From positions 1 to 64,000 of the forward strand of contig JAKIHM010000001.1 of NCBI GenBank assembly GCA_021608145.1: a DNA stretch of 64,000 nucleotides, in the 5' to 3' direction. Within the stretch, counting starts at the first letter, position 1. Each line of letters starts with the position of its first letter. Below are positions 48,412 to 56,023 of this stretch, piece by piece. Made by a program: the position numbers and the translations under genes. A model generated the notes under the pieces. That model worked only from the letters and a program-made list of their open reading frames with translations. It searched no databases and was not told the origin of the DNA. Source of the stretch: Thermovorax subterraneus (GTDB taxonomy: Bacteria > Bacillota > Thermosediminibacteria > Thermosediminibacterales > Thermosediminibacteraceae).

Positions 48412-48538
48412 CCTGCTTTCTTGGCAGGGGCAGAAGGCTTCCTAAATACCGCCTGCTGGGACTGGGAAGCCTAAAAAAGGCGGTAAAAAATACCCCAGCC
48501 ATCTAAACTGAGCGGTTATGTTCGGTTTAGATGACCAG
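48412..48538 (+). ncRNA. Pseudoknotted RNA upstream of an alcohol dehydrogenase (copy B, no tnpB)
   Basis: It has the same architecture as the RNA at 37347: CCTGC/GCAGG (48412-48416, 48424-48428), GGCTTCC/GGAAGCC (48436-48442, 48465-48471), pseudoknot CCGCC/GGCGG (48449-48453, 48479-48483), GGGG/CCCC (48427-48430, 48493-48496) and the terminal hairpin CATCTAAACTGA/TCGGTTTAGATG (48500-48511, 48522-48533) plus ACCAGG. Stem sequences differ from copy A by compensatory changes. No TnpB reading frame is present in the 215 bases before it, which hold no other feature I can support. The terminal ACCAGGT forms the Shine-Dalgarno of the gene starting at 48547. Confidence 0.7.
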
Positions 48539-48546
48539 GTTATAGT

Positions 48547-49695
48547 ATGGATTTCGGCTTTTACCTACCAACTAAAATATTGTTTGGCCGGGGTAAAATC
48601 AGTGAAGTAGGCCTTCATGCAAAGGAATTGGGCAGGAGAGCCTTAATAGTTACAGGCAAATCCAGCGCTAAAAAGACGGGCAACCTGGAGAAACTTGTAA
48701 GGAGCCTCGGCGAAAATGGCATAGAATGGATTTTATTCGATAAAGTTAAATACAATCCATTTACCACCGACATAGATGAAGGAGGAGCTTTTGCGAAGGA
48801 AAACAAGGTGGATCTAGTGATAGGCTTAGGCGGTGGAACTGCCATGGACACCGCAAAAGGGATTGCTTTTGCTGCACTCAATGATGGACCCATGGCGGAT
48901 TACATGGAAGGCAAATCTGGGGAGAAGGCTTTGCCCATAATCCTTATACCCACCACTGCTGGCACGGGAAGCGAGGCCAACAACATAGCAGTCATGACGA
49001 ATCCCTACACGATGGCGAAGAAGGGTTTTAGAAATCCGTCGATTTTTGCGAGGGTTTCCATCGTCGACCCGGAGCTAATGGATTCCATGCCGCCTAAAAT
49101 TACTGCGTCAACGGGAATAGACGCCTTTTTCCATGCATTGGAATCCTATATAAGTTTGAGAAGCAATCCTTTGACAGAGAGCATTTCTTTGAAAGCTATG
49201 GAGCTGATCAGTGAGAGTATAAAAAAAGCGATTTACGAGCCCGATAAGGAAAGCCGCGATAAAATGGCTCTTGCAAGCACTATGGCCGGCATATCCTTGG
49301 GTCAGGCGGGGGTTTGTGCACTCCATGCTATGGAACATCCCCTTAGCAGCTATTTTAACGCCCACCACGGCGAAGGTTTAGCACCCCTGGCAGAAGCATT
49401 TTTGAACTTCGTAAAACCATATGTTTTTGAAAAACTTGCAAAGGTGGCCGAAGTCATGAAAATAGATACGGCTAACCTTTCAAAAGAGCAAGCAGCTGAA
49501 AAGACGATAGATGCCATCGTTGGGATGATAAAAGACCTTGGTCTGCCCGAAAGCATTTCGACCTTTGGAGTTAAAAAAGAAGATATACAAAAGCTGGCTT
49601 CAAACGTAAAAGATTACATGGCCCACAACTTATCAGCAACGCCAGGGAATCTAACCTTTGAAGACATATTGAAAATTTACGAGGAGTCAATGTGA
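48547..49695 (+). CDS. Iron-containing alcohol dehydrogenase
   Basis: A 382-residue group III dehydrogenase with GLGGGTAMDTAKG for NAD(P), PTTAGTGSEANN, and metal ligands in GIDAFFHALESY (Asp and His), ALHAMEHPLSS (His) and FNAHHGEG (His). It differs from the copy at 5914 and resembles 1,3-propanediol/lactaldehyde-type enzymes. ATG 48547 follows the RNA element by 13 bases, and the ribosome-binding sequence AGGT comes from the end of that element. Confidence 0.92.
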   Translation: MDFGFYLPTKILFGRGKISEVGLHAKELGRRALIVTGKSSAKKTGNLEKLVRSLGENGIEWILFDKVKYNPFTTDIDEGGAFAKENKVDLVIGLGGGTAMDTAKGIAFAALNDGPMADYMEGKSGEKALPIILIPTTAGTGSEANNIAVMTNPYTMAKKGFRNPSIFARVSIVDPELMDSMPPKITASTGIDAFFHALESYISLRSNPLTESISLKAMELISESIKKAIYEPDKESRDKMALASTMAGISLGQAGVCALHAMEHPLSSYFNAHHGEGLAPLAEAFLNFVKPYVFEKLAKVAEVMKIDTANLSKEQAAEKTIDAIVGMIKDLGLPESISTFGVKKEDIQKLASNVKDYMAHNLSATPGNLTFEDILKIYEESM

Positions 49696-49722
49696 AAGAG
49701 GAGGCCAAAAGGCCTCCTTTTA
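49696..49722. terminator. Terminator between converging genes
   Basis: AAGAGGAGGCC and GGCCTCCTTTT pair around AAAA, suited to both directions. The ferritin-like gene ends inside it. Confidence 0.85.
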
Positions 49723-50226
49723 AGTATTCATCCAGTTCCACACCTTGCTTTCTTCTTCGGAGTACCAGACTTCAGTGCCTGTTAGGAACCGGTAGACATT
49801 GTCTAGAGAATTTAGATGTTCCAGTTCCTCCTTCATAAGGGCTTCGAAAAAATCCTTTTCCTGTTTGGATTTAGCTTCGCTGTAAAATTTTCTGTACATC
49901 TCGTATCCTCTTTTTTCCATTTCCATAGCCAGCTTGTATCCTTCGACGTGGTCTAGGGGCATCTTTCTTTGGGATTCTTCAAGTCGCGAAAATAGAGCCT
50001 TCAGTTCTTCTTCTAAGAGTGCTGCATTTGATTTGAACTCTTTTACCGAATCATAATTATTTGAAGCATAAAGGTCTTTGATAATTTTTTCATGGACTTT
50101 TTCCTGCTGAGCTAGAGACTCAAAAAGCCTTTTTGCAAGCGGGTTTGCCATCTGGGAAGAGATTTTCATATAATATTTGTATCCTTCCTGCTCGAATTTT
50201 AAGGCTTTTTCCAGAATTTCTTTCAT
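49720..50226 (-). CDS. Ferritin-like/rubrerythrin-domain protein
   Basis: A 168-residue four-helix protein. Iron ligands appear as KFEQEGYKYYMKI, AQQEKVHEKI (ExxH), MEMEKRGYEMYRKF, and MKEELEHLNSL (ExxH). This is the diiron site of rubrerythrin, but there is no C-terminal rubredoxin domain. It probably detoxifies peroxide or stores iron, with electrons from the nearby rubredoxin. AAAGGGAATG precedes ATG 50226. It lies downstream of rubredoxin and encapsulin genes on the same strand. Confidence 0.87.
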   Translation of the reverse strand: MKEILEKALKFEQEGYKYYMKISSQMANPLAKRLFESLAQQEKVHEKIIKDLYASNNYDSVKEFKSNAALLEEELKALFSRLEESQRKMPLDHVEGYKLAMEMEKRGYEMYRKFYSEAKSKQEKDFFEALMKEELEHLNSLDNVYRFLTGTEVWYSEEESKVWNWMNT

Positions 50227-50256
50227 TCCCTTTCCTCCAATCTATTTAAGAATTCG

Positions 50257-50411
50257 TCAAAATTCTTGATATCCATAATATGGAAAGTCAAATTTAGTGC
50301 CAGACTTTATAACTTTTGCTAGCTTATTTGCCCCCTTGACATTCCCGACTAATATAACTCCTACTAGGCATCTATTTTTAAAACACGACCACATTGTCCA
50401 TTGCCAAACTC
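50257..50411 (-). pseudogene. C-terminal remnant of an FAD-dependent NADH:rubredoxin oxidoreductase
   Basis: About 45 codons read FKNRCLVGVILVGNVKGANK and LAKVIKSGTKFDFP, matching the end of flavoprotein rubredoxin/nitrite reductases (the KxxxLVGAILVGD... segment). It begins at a new ATG behind AAAGGAG (50411) whose frame stops after MDNVVVF at about 50390, so an indel separates the start from the rest. The FAD and NAD domains are gone. It stands directly after rubredoxin, where a reductase would be expected. Confidence 0.55.
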
Positions 50412-50424
50412 CTTTCGTGCAAAT

Positions 50425-50447
50425 TAAGGCCCCTATTTGGGGCCTTA
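50425..50447 (-). terminator. Terminator of rubredoxin
   Basis: AAGGCCCC (50425-50432) and GGGGCCTT (50438-50445) pair, with a T-rich stretch on the minus-strand side. Confidence 0.7.
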
Positions 50448-50450
50448 AAA

Positions 50451-50609
50451 TTATTCTTCCTCGAACATATCTTTTCCCACACCGCAGACGGGGCAAGTCC
50501 AATCGTCAGGCAGGTTTTCGAAAGAAGTGCCTGCTTCAATGCCGTTTTCGGGGTCGCCCTTTTCAGGGTCGTAGACGTAACCGCATACAGTGCATACCCA
50601 TTTTTTCAT
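50451..50609 (-). CDS. Rubredoxin
   Basis: A 52-residue rubredoxin read from ATG 50609 to TAA 50451. It has [20 protein letters not shown] and the second pair [13 protein letters not shown]; the four Cys bind one iron. The size and the DDWTCPVCG motif are typical. GGGAGG precedes the start. It carries electrons to rubrerythrin or flavodiiron proteins in oxygen defence. It sits between encapsulin and the ferritin-like gene on one strand. Confidence 0.95.
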   Translation of the reverse strand: MKKWVCTVCGYVYDPEKGDPENGIEAGTSFENLPDDWTCPVCGVGKDMFEEE

Positions 50610-50640
50610 TACTACATACCTCCCTAAAAAAGTATTTTAA

Positions 50641-51480
50641 TCATTCTATAGTGCAAATAGCGGCAGGTACCTTGATTCTCGGGATGACGATTTCAAATAC
50701 CCTGAAATAATGGTTCATCTTTGATGTCTCTAGAAACGCTAAGGTGATATCCTGAGACACAGCTAAGTCTACATATTCTGAACCGCAAGAAAGCAAGACT
50801 GCCTTTTCTCCCTTTATTGCTGGGGATTTATATATGCATTCAGTGATTCCTTTCTTTATCAGATCTATTTCTAAATACGTAGTATTTTTATATGCTCTTA
50901 CCAGCTTTGAATATAATTTCGGACTTACCACGAGAGCGTAAGGTTCGTGAAAACCTTTGGTTGAAAGGGTTTCTGCAGCTTTAAGTATGTCCTCGTAAGC
51001 AACAGCTTCTTCATCCCAATTTCCCATTTTTACAAATGACCTTCCTTCAGCTGTGAGTAGCCCTTTTATGTCGTATTGGGGATTGCCGTTAAAAATTAGC
51101 TCGTCTTCCATCTGAGCAACGAAAACGGCGCTCATTGCAGCTGGGGTGGTGTCAATAGGCAAACCTTGCGCGGTGCAAGTTTCCAAGTCTCTCCATTCGA
51201 TTTTGAAGTCCTTATATATCATGGGAATCTGCTTAATATATCTTGCAGGAGAGTGCAACGTCTCTTTATCGCCTTCTCCTACGAAGTCGATGACTGCCTT
51301 GAAGTCTCCTGAATAAGTCTTAAAGTCAATGTACTGAACTCCAGCCCCCAAAGGTCCGTAAAGGCTTAAAAACCTCCTTCCGACTAAATACTTCTTTGCC
51401 GTTTCTACAACGGCATTTTCCATAATTTCCCATTGTTCCTCTGTAAGAGGTGATTGTGAACGATTTAAGTAATCTGCCAT
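50641..51480 (-). CDS. Encapsulin shell protein
   Basis: A 279-residue HK97-fold encapsulin of family 1: MADYLNRSQSPLTEEQWEIM, AKKYLVGRRFLSLYGPLGAG with YIDFKTYSG, the P-domain IPMIYKDFKIEWRDLE, DIKGLLTAEGR, and AYALVV-type VVSPKLYSKLVRAYKNT, ending FEIVIPRIKVPAAICTIE. Shells of 60 or more copies store iron or carry enzymes. The cargo gene is directly upstream. The nearest Shine-Dalgarno (GGGGGG, 51506-51511) is 25 bases from the start, with a small hairpin GCGG/CCGC (51489-51501) between, which would bring the two together. Confidence 0.92.
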   Translation of the reverse strand: MADYLNRSQSPLTEEQWEIMENAVVETAKKYLVGRRFLSLYGPLGAGVQYIDFKTYSGDFKAVIDFVGEGDKETLHSPARYIKQIPMIYKDFKIEWRDLETCTAQGLPIDTTPAAMSAVFVAQMEDELIFNGNPQYDIKGLLTAEGRSFVKMGNWDEEAVAYEDILKAAETLSTKGFHEPYALVVSPKLYSKLVRAYKNTTYLEIDLIKKGITECIYKSPAIKGEKAVLLSCGSEYVDLAVSQDITLAFLETSKMNHYFRVFEIVIPRIKVPAAICTIE

Positions 51481-51512
51481 ACTGTTTCGCGGATTTACCG
51501 CACTTCCCCCCT

Positions 51513-52406
51513 TTAATTTTCTTCATCTTTGAGACTGCCTACAGTAAACTTTCTAACAGAAGATTCCTGCATTTTTTCCAACATCTTTTTTAAAGAATAA
51601 GAGTGATAATTTTCATGCTCCAAGGCAAGCTCAAAAATCTCTTTTACTTCTTTATCCTGGATTCTTTCCTTAGCTTCAGAAAACTTTTTGATGGCCTGTT
51701 CTTCCAAAGAAATATCGCTTTTTGCCGCGGCTTCCGGATCAACTTTTATTTGCCCAACTTTGTGCTCTAAAAGCGGTTGATAGCCTCTTTCTGCTAGAGC
51801 CTCAGCAAACCAGCCGAAATGTTTCATCTCGTCGATAGAAAAATCTTCATACTCATCACTGCTGCCTGTGGTAAAATAATGGTACAGGTATTGAAGTATA
51901 GAAGTGTATTCATGTTCAAGAGCTTGCTGCAGCAGGGCAGCTTCGTGGGCGCTTAATGTAGGACTCTCACTGGGGCTGCTGGAACTGTTTGATTCTACTT
52001 CGTCTTTGGAGTTTAGTTCTTCAAGGATCTTTTCGAATTCAGATCTGTGAGACTTTTCGTCGGCAATTATCCTGTCGATGAGGGCTATGAGCTCTTTATC
52101 GCCGGTCAAAGCTTTATGCTCTATGTACTGGTTTATGGCATCAGTCTCTGCTTTTATATCCGCTTCTATCAGGAATTTAAAGCTTCCGGTGCTGATCAGT
52201 GAAGACCTATCTATGGCGGGTTTTTGCCCATGCTTTACCAACCATTCGTTTAACCATTTGAAGTGCCGCATTTCATCCCTTGCTATGGACTCTAATTTGC
52301 CCCTTATTCCCTCGTCAGATGTAGCGTATGCATGGTATAGGTACTGGATTATGGCAGCGTGCTCATCGGCTATATCTTTCCTCACTGCTTCAAAGATATC
52401 TGTCAC
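51513..52406 (-). CDS. Encapsulin cargo with two ferritin-like domains
   Basis: A 297-residue protein with two tandem four-helix ferritin-like halves. In the first, ligands are in DEHAAIIQYLYHAYA, ARDEMRHFKWL, EADIKAETDAINQYIEHKAL and ADEKSHRSEF; in the second, EHEYTSILQYLYHYF, SIDEMKHFGWF and LEHENYHSYSL. A Ser-rich linker (about 138-155) joins them. The C-terminus VRKFTVGSLKDEEN holds an encapsulin targeting peptide (TVGSL). It would be packaged in the shell of the next gene. The start GTG 52406 follows AAAGGAGGAGG. The cargo should mineralise iron or detoxify peroxide. Confidence 0.9.
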   Translation of the reverse strand: MTDIFEAVRKDIADEHAAIIQYLYHAYATSDEGIRGKLESIARDEMRHFKWLNEWLVKHGQKPAIDRSSLISTGSFKFLIEADIKAETDAINQYIEHKALTGDKELIALIDRIIADEKSHRSEFEKILEELNSKDEVESNSSSSPSESPTLSAHEAALLQQALEHEYTSILQYLYHYFTTGSSDEYEDFSIDEMKHFGWFAEALAERGYQPLLEHKVGQIKVDPEAAAKSDISLEEQAIKKFSEAKERIQDKEVKEIFELALEHENYHSYSLKKMLEKMQESSVRKFTVGSLKDEEN

Positions 52407-52502
52407 TTTCTCCTCCTCCTTTCTGAGCTTAATTAGTAATAGTAATATATCATATTTAAAAAAATTTAACAACATTTTATATAAAATAATGAGGTGACTT
52501 AA

Positions 52503-53048
52503 TTGGTATATATGGGACGAATTAAAACTCCGTTAGGAATATTTCTAGCGGCGTCTACTGAAAAAGGAGTTGTAAAATTGGGTTTGCCGGGAGAAAGAGA
52601 AACCGACTTCATAGAAGAATTAGAAACATTATTTGGGAAATCATACGTCTTAGATGAGGATATCTCCGGTTTTAATAGTCCTATAAATAGAAGGTTAAAA
52701 GAAGAGCTTCTGGAGTACCTAGATGGAAGGCGAAAAAATTTTACTGTGCCAATTGATTTAAATGGAACGCCTTTTCAAAAAAAAGTATGGTTTGAGTTGC
52801 TTAAAATACCTTACGGAAAAATAAAAAGCTACGGTCAAATTGCAAGGGAGTTGGGAAAGCCCGGGGCTGCAAGGGCCGTGGGCATGGCTAATAACCGAAA
52901 TCCTGTGCCCATCTTAGTGCCGTGCCATAGAGTGGTGGGCAGCGACGGATCTCTGGTAGGCTACGGTGGTGGGCTGGAATTTAAAAAATTTCTATTAGAA
53001 CTAGAAGGGGTAAGGTTTTCGGGAGATAGGTGTGTCATAGAAGAGTAA
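52503..53048 (+). CDS. ogt: Methylated-DNA--protein-cysteine methyltransferase
   Basis: A 181-residue DNA repair protein that removes O6-alkyl groups from guanine in one suicidal reaction. The acceptor is in ILVPCHRVVGSDGSLVGYGG; the DNA-recognition helix is YGQIARELGKPGAARAVGMA. The N-terminal half is the usual loose domain. The start is TTG 52503, seven bases after GAGGTGA; an ATG nine bases later lacks proper spacing. Monocistronic and divergent from the encapsulin operon. Confidence 0.93.
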   Translation: MVYMGRIKTPLGIFLAASTEKGVVKLGLPGERETDFIEELETLFGKSYVLDEDISGFNSPINRRLKEELLEYLDGRRKNFTVPIDLNGTPFQKKVWFELLKIPYGKIKSYGQIARELGKPGAARAVGMANNRNPVPILVPCHRVVGSDGSLVGYGGGLEFKKFLLELEGVRFSGDRCVIEE

Positions 53049-53084
53049 GTTAAACTGCTTTAGAAAGGAGGAAAGTGCGTTCAA

Positions 53085-54233
53085 ATGGAATGCAAAGTGG
53101 GCCTTATAGGGCTTGGGTGGTTTGCTGGCATCATCGCCCAGGCTATGAAAGAAAGAGGTGATGGGCTGCTTGGACTATGGGCAGTGTGCGACATTGAGCC
53201 TGAAAAAGCAAAGAGATTTAGCGAAAGATTCGGCGTAGGCAAGGTTTACGGAAAGCCGGAAGAACTTGTGAGAGATCCTGAAATAGACATAGTGGCAATA
53301 GCAACGCCGCCTTATCTTCATTTTGAACTGTCAATGATGGCTTTTCAGGCTGGGAAAAACGTATTTTTAGAAAAACCGGGAGCCCTTAGCCAAGACGAAA
53401 TGGAGGAATTGATAAAGGTTTGTAGGCAAAATGGCCTAAAAGCTACCATTGATTACGTTATGAGGCGAAATCCTCTTTATCTTGTGATAAAGATGATAAA
53501 CGATAGTAAAATTTTTGGGATGTTGGAAAGGGCGGGGTTTGAAAATTACGCCCATGATGACCACCTTCTGCCTTCGCATTGGTTCTGGGACTACGAAAAA
53601 AGCGGAGGCATATGGGTTGAACACGGAGTGCACTTTTTCGACATAGTGAATTGGATTGTCGGATATCCAAAAAAGGTCATGGCCATGAACGTCAAAAGAG
53701 AGGGATTTGACCTTGTCGATAGGGTGATGGGATTTTGCCTTCACGATGGAGGAGCGGTTGTGGATTATTATCATGGCTTTACCAAGCCGGAGCCCTTTGA
53801 GAAGACCACCTTTTCCTTTACTTTCGAGAGGGCCTACGCGAAAGTTTATGGGTGGATTCCTGTTAGGTTAGAAATAGACGCACTGGTGACCGAAAAAAAC
53901 GGCGGTTTGCTGCGGGGAGAGGTTACGGAAAAAGCCAAGGCTTTCCTGCCTGGGATTAATGTGAAACTGGATGTGGAAAAGGTAGAAGAATATGAAAATG
54001 AGAAATTTTTCACAGGTAGGGGGAAGACTTTTAAAGCGACTGGAAGGTATAGATACGTTTTTTCTATTGAGCAGGACAGGTGGGAAGTTTACCGAGCGTG
54101 CGTGGCGGAGGGACTGAAGGACCTTGCTATGGCTGTAAAAGGGCAAAAGACAGATTGCGATGTGACCCTTTACGACGCCCTTGATGCTCTTAAGGTAGCA
54201 CTAGAAATGGAAAAGGTGGCTGTTAAACTTTGA
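53085..54233 (+). CDS. Gfo/Idh/MocA-family oxidoreductase
   Basis: A 382-residue NAD(P)-dependent sugar dehydrogenase-like protein. The Rossmann part has VGLIGLGWFAGIIAQAMKER and the EKPGALSQDEMEEL motif (usual EKP). GGIWVEHGVHFFDIVNWIVG is the substrate helix with catalytic His. The next gene is a GH130 phosphorylase, so the pair probably processes an oxidised or alpha/beta-mannoside derivative. AAAGGAGG prec. ATG 53085 by 13 bases. Substrate unknown. Confidence 0.87.
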   Translation: MECKVGLIGLGWFAGIIAQAMKERGDGLLGLWAVCDIEPEKAKRFSERFGVGKVYGKPEELVRDPEIDIVAIATPPYLHFELSMMAFQAGKNVFLEKPGALSQDEMEELIKVCRQNGLKATIDYVMRRNPLYLVIKMINDSKIFGMLERAGFENYAHDDHLLPSHWFWDYEKSGGIWVEHGVHFFDIVNWIVGYPKKVMAMNVKREGFDLVDRVMGFCLHDGGAVVDYYHGFTKPEPFEKTTFSFTFERAYAKVYGWIPVRLEIDALVTEKNGGLLRGEVTEKAKAFLPGINVKLDVEKVEEYENEKFFTGRGKTFKATGRYRYVFSIEQDRWEVYRACVAEGLKDLAMAVKGQKTDCDVTLYDALDALKVALEMEKVAVKL

Positions 54234-54246
54234 GAGGGGGGATTAG

Positions 54247-55155
54247 ATGATAAAACTCAGGAGGCTTTCCGAAAAACCGGTACTCCTCCCAAATCCCGAG
54301 CACGAATGGGAAAAATGCGCGGTATTCAACGCTGCAGTTTTGTATGAAAACGGATATTTTCACCTCTTTTACAGAGCTTCCAACAACGTATTTAAACTTG
54401 ACACCCCCAAACCCGAAGAAAAGTATAAATTCGTGTCTTCCATAGGTTATGCTAAAAGCGCCGATGGGGTCCATTTTGAAAGGTTTGACGAGCCTGTTAT
54501 CGTGGGAACAACTGAGCAGGAAGCGTGGGGTGTGGAAGACCCGAGGATAACAAAATTAGAAGGCAAGTATTACATGCTTTATACTGCCTTCGGCGGCAGG
54601 AGCTGGGAAGATATAAGGATAACCCTTGTGGAATCTGAAAATCTCGAAAATTGGTCCGGCAAAAGAATAGTTCTTGATGAACCTAACAAGGATGCCGCGC
54701 TCCTTTCGGAAAAAGTAAAAGGCAAATACGTGCTTTTTCACAGGAGACACCCTAATATATGGATAGCATATTCCGATGATTTGAGGACATGGTATGACCA
54801 CAAAATAATAATGACTCCCAGGCCGGGCCTCTGGGATTCCAAAAAGATAGGTATAGCAGGACCGCCGTTAAAAGTGGATTATGGGTGGCTTCTCATTTAC
54901 CACGGTGTGGATGAAAACCACGTATATAGACTGGGAGCTGCACTCCTCGATATAGATGACCCTTCCAAGGTTTTGGCAAGGCAGGATGAACCCATTTTAG
55001 AGCCTGAGCTGGACTGGGAAAAACATGGCCTTGTACCGAACGTGGTATTCAGCTGCGGCGCCTGTGAAAAGGATGGGGTGATTTACGTATATTACGGCGC
55101 GGCGGATACATGCATAGGCGTTGCGGCGGTGGAGAAGGAAAATATAAGGTTTTGA
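54247..55155 (+). CDS. GH130 beta-mannoside phosphorylase-like protein
   Basis: A 302-residue five-bladed beta-propeller of GH130: HEWEKCAVFNAAVLYENGYF, YFHLFYRASN, GVEDPRITKLEGKYYMLYTA (catalytic Asp with Arg), KDAALLSEKV, HRRHPNIWIAYSDDL and LIYHGVD. These enzymes phosphorolyse beta-mannosides to mannose 1-phosphate. It follows a Gfo/Idh oxidoreductase after 13 bases with GAGGGGG before ATG 54247. The exact acceptor cannot be read. Confidence 0.87.
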   Translation: MIKLRRLSEKPVLLPNPEHEWEKCAVFNAAVLYENGYFHLFYRASNNVFKLDTPKPEEKYKFVSSIGYAKSADGVHFERFDEPVIVGTTEQEAWGVEDPRITKLEGKYYMLYTAFGGRSWEDIRITLVESENLENWSGKRIVLDEPNKDAALLSEKVKGKYVLFHRRHPNIWIAYSDDLRTWYDHKIIMTPRPGLWDSKKIGIAGPPLKVDYGWLLIYHGVDENHVYRLGAALLDIDDPSKVLARQDEPILEPELDWEKHGLVPNVVFSCGACEKDGVIYVYYGAADTCIGVAAVEKENIRF

Positions 55156-55219
55156 TGGCAAAAAGCCCTTCGCTTTCATATTGTATTACTAGCAGAATAT
55201 AAAAAGGAGTGGAGTTTAT

Positions 55220-55474
55220 ATGGAAGGCGAAGGGGTAATGTATTACGACGGCGAGAGAGTTACGCTTCTTGAAATGCTCAGGGAAGACCTAATAGGTGAG
55301 CTTCAGGCTATAAATCAATACGAAAGACATGCCCGCATGACGAATGTCCCCCAGGCAAGACAGCTTTTCCTTGAGATTGCCGATGACGAAAAGCACCACG
55401 TCGCGGAGCTCATGAGGATGATAATGCAGTATGACAGAAAGCAGGCGGAAGAGATGAGAAAAGCATTTATGTAA
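55220..55474 (+). CDS. Short ferritin-like two-helix protein
   Basis: An 84-residue protein: ELQAINQYERHARMT and EIADDEKHHVAELMRMI provide Glu and ExxH ligands on two helices, so two chains would make a four-helix diiron site, as in encapsulated ferritin-like (EncFtn) proteins. It has no targeting peptide at the C-terminus. ATG 55220 follows GGAGTGGAG. It is alone, with a terminator behind. A role in iron or peroxide handling is inferred. Confidence 0.8.
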   Translation: MEGEGVMYYDGERVTLLEMLREDLIGELQAINQYERHARMTNVPQARQLFLEIADDEKHHVAELMRMIMQYDRKQAEEMRKAFM

Positions 55475-55477
55475 GAG

Positions 55478-55508
55478 AAAAGCCCCGAAAAATGGGGCTT
55501 TATTTTTT
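55478..55508. terminator. Bidirectional terminator
   Basis: AAAGCCCC (55479-55486) and GGGGCTTT (55494-55501) pair, with a T tract downstream, between the ferritin-like gene and the converging cupin gene. Confidence 0.85.
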
Positions 55509-55829
55509 GATGAATTGAGGGTTTGGAGTTTTTACAACGAGTACCATGGCTTTCTCGCCGGAGTTGTTCTTAATGGCGTGGGGAATGTTGGCTGGGCTCA
55601 GCACTATGTTGCCTTCCTCGATTTCCCTTTTTTCTTCCCCTATCAAAATTTCCACCGTCCCCTCTACCACGTAGAAGAACACATCCACTGGGGTCTTATG
55701 CTCCGGCACGCCCTGTCCGGGCTCAAAGGCAAGCAGCACTACCTGGACTTCTTCCTTTTCTATTATTCGGTTTGGGGTAATTTTTTCACCGGAAAATATT
55801 GCGCTTTGCTCTAGGTTTATGATTTCCAT
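55500..55829 (-). CDS. Cupin-domain protein
   Basis: A 109-residue single cupin barrel. Motif 1 reads PGQGVPEHKTPVDVFFYVVEG with a reduced set of metal ligands (His and Asp where HxH is common) and motif 2 LSPANIPHAIKNNSGE. Small cupins of this sort bind metal or act as sensors or isomerases. CGGAGGGAT precedes ATG 55829. It lies divergent from the arginine operon and ends in a shared terminator. Function unknown. Confidence 0.82.
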   Translation of the reverse strand: MEIINLEQSAIFSGEKITPNRIIEKEEVQVVLLAFEPGQGVPEHKTPVDVFFYVVEGTVEILIGEEKREIEEGNIVLSPANIPHAIKNNSGEKAMVLVVKTPNPQFIKK

Positions 55830-55919
55830 CCAAAATCCCTCCGTTTAATTGTTCTTTAAATTGGAATATACCTTAAAATAATGGAAATTTCCGTGATAAA
55901 AATCACTTTTAAAAAAATA

Positions 55920-55948
55920 TTGCATTTTTTCCCCTTAGCGTTTATAAT
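55920..55948 (+). promoter_or_regulatory. Promoter of argCJBD
   Basis: TTGCAT (55920-55925) and TATAAT (55943-55948) are separated by 17 bases. The palindrome TTATGCATAA (55986-55995) downstream could be an ArgR-like site, but the match to a consensus ARG box is weak. Confidence 0.75.
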
Positions 55949-56023
55949 GGAATGCAAATGTAAACTTATGCAGGAAAAAGATAGTTTATGCATAATATAA
56001 GTGTAGAATTGGAGGGGAAGCGA

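Noticed and set aside
50297-50710. Plus-strand frames across rubredoxin
   Set aside because: They are complements of rubredoxin and its terminator, with no start signal.
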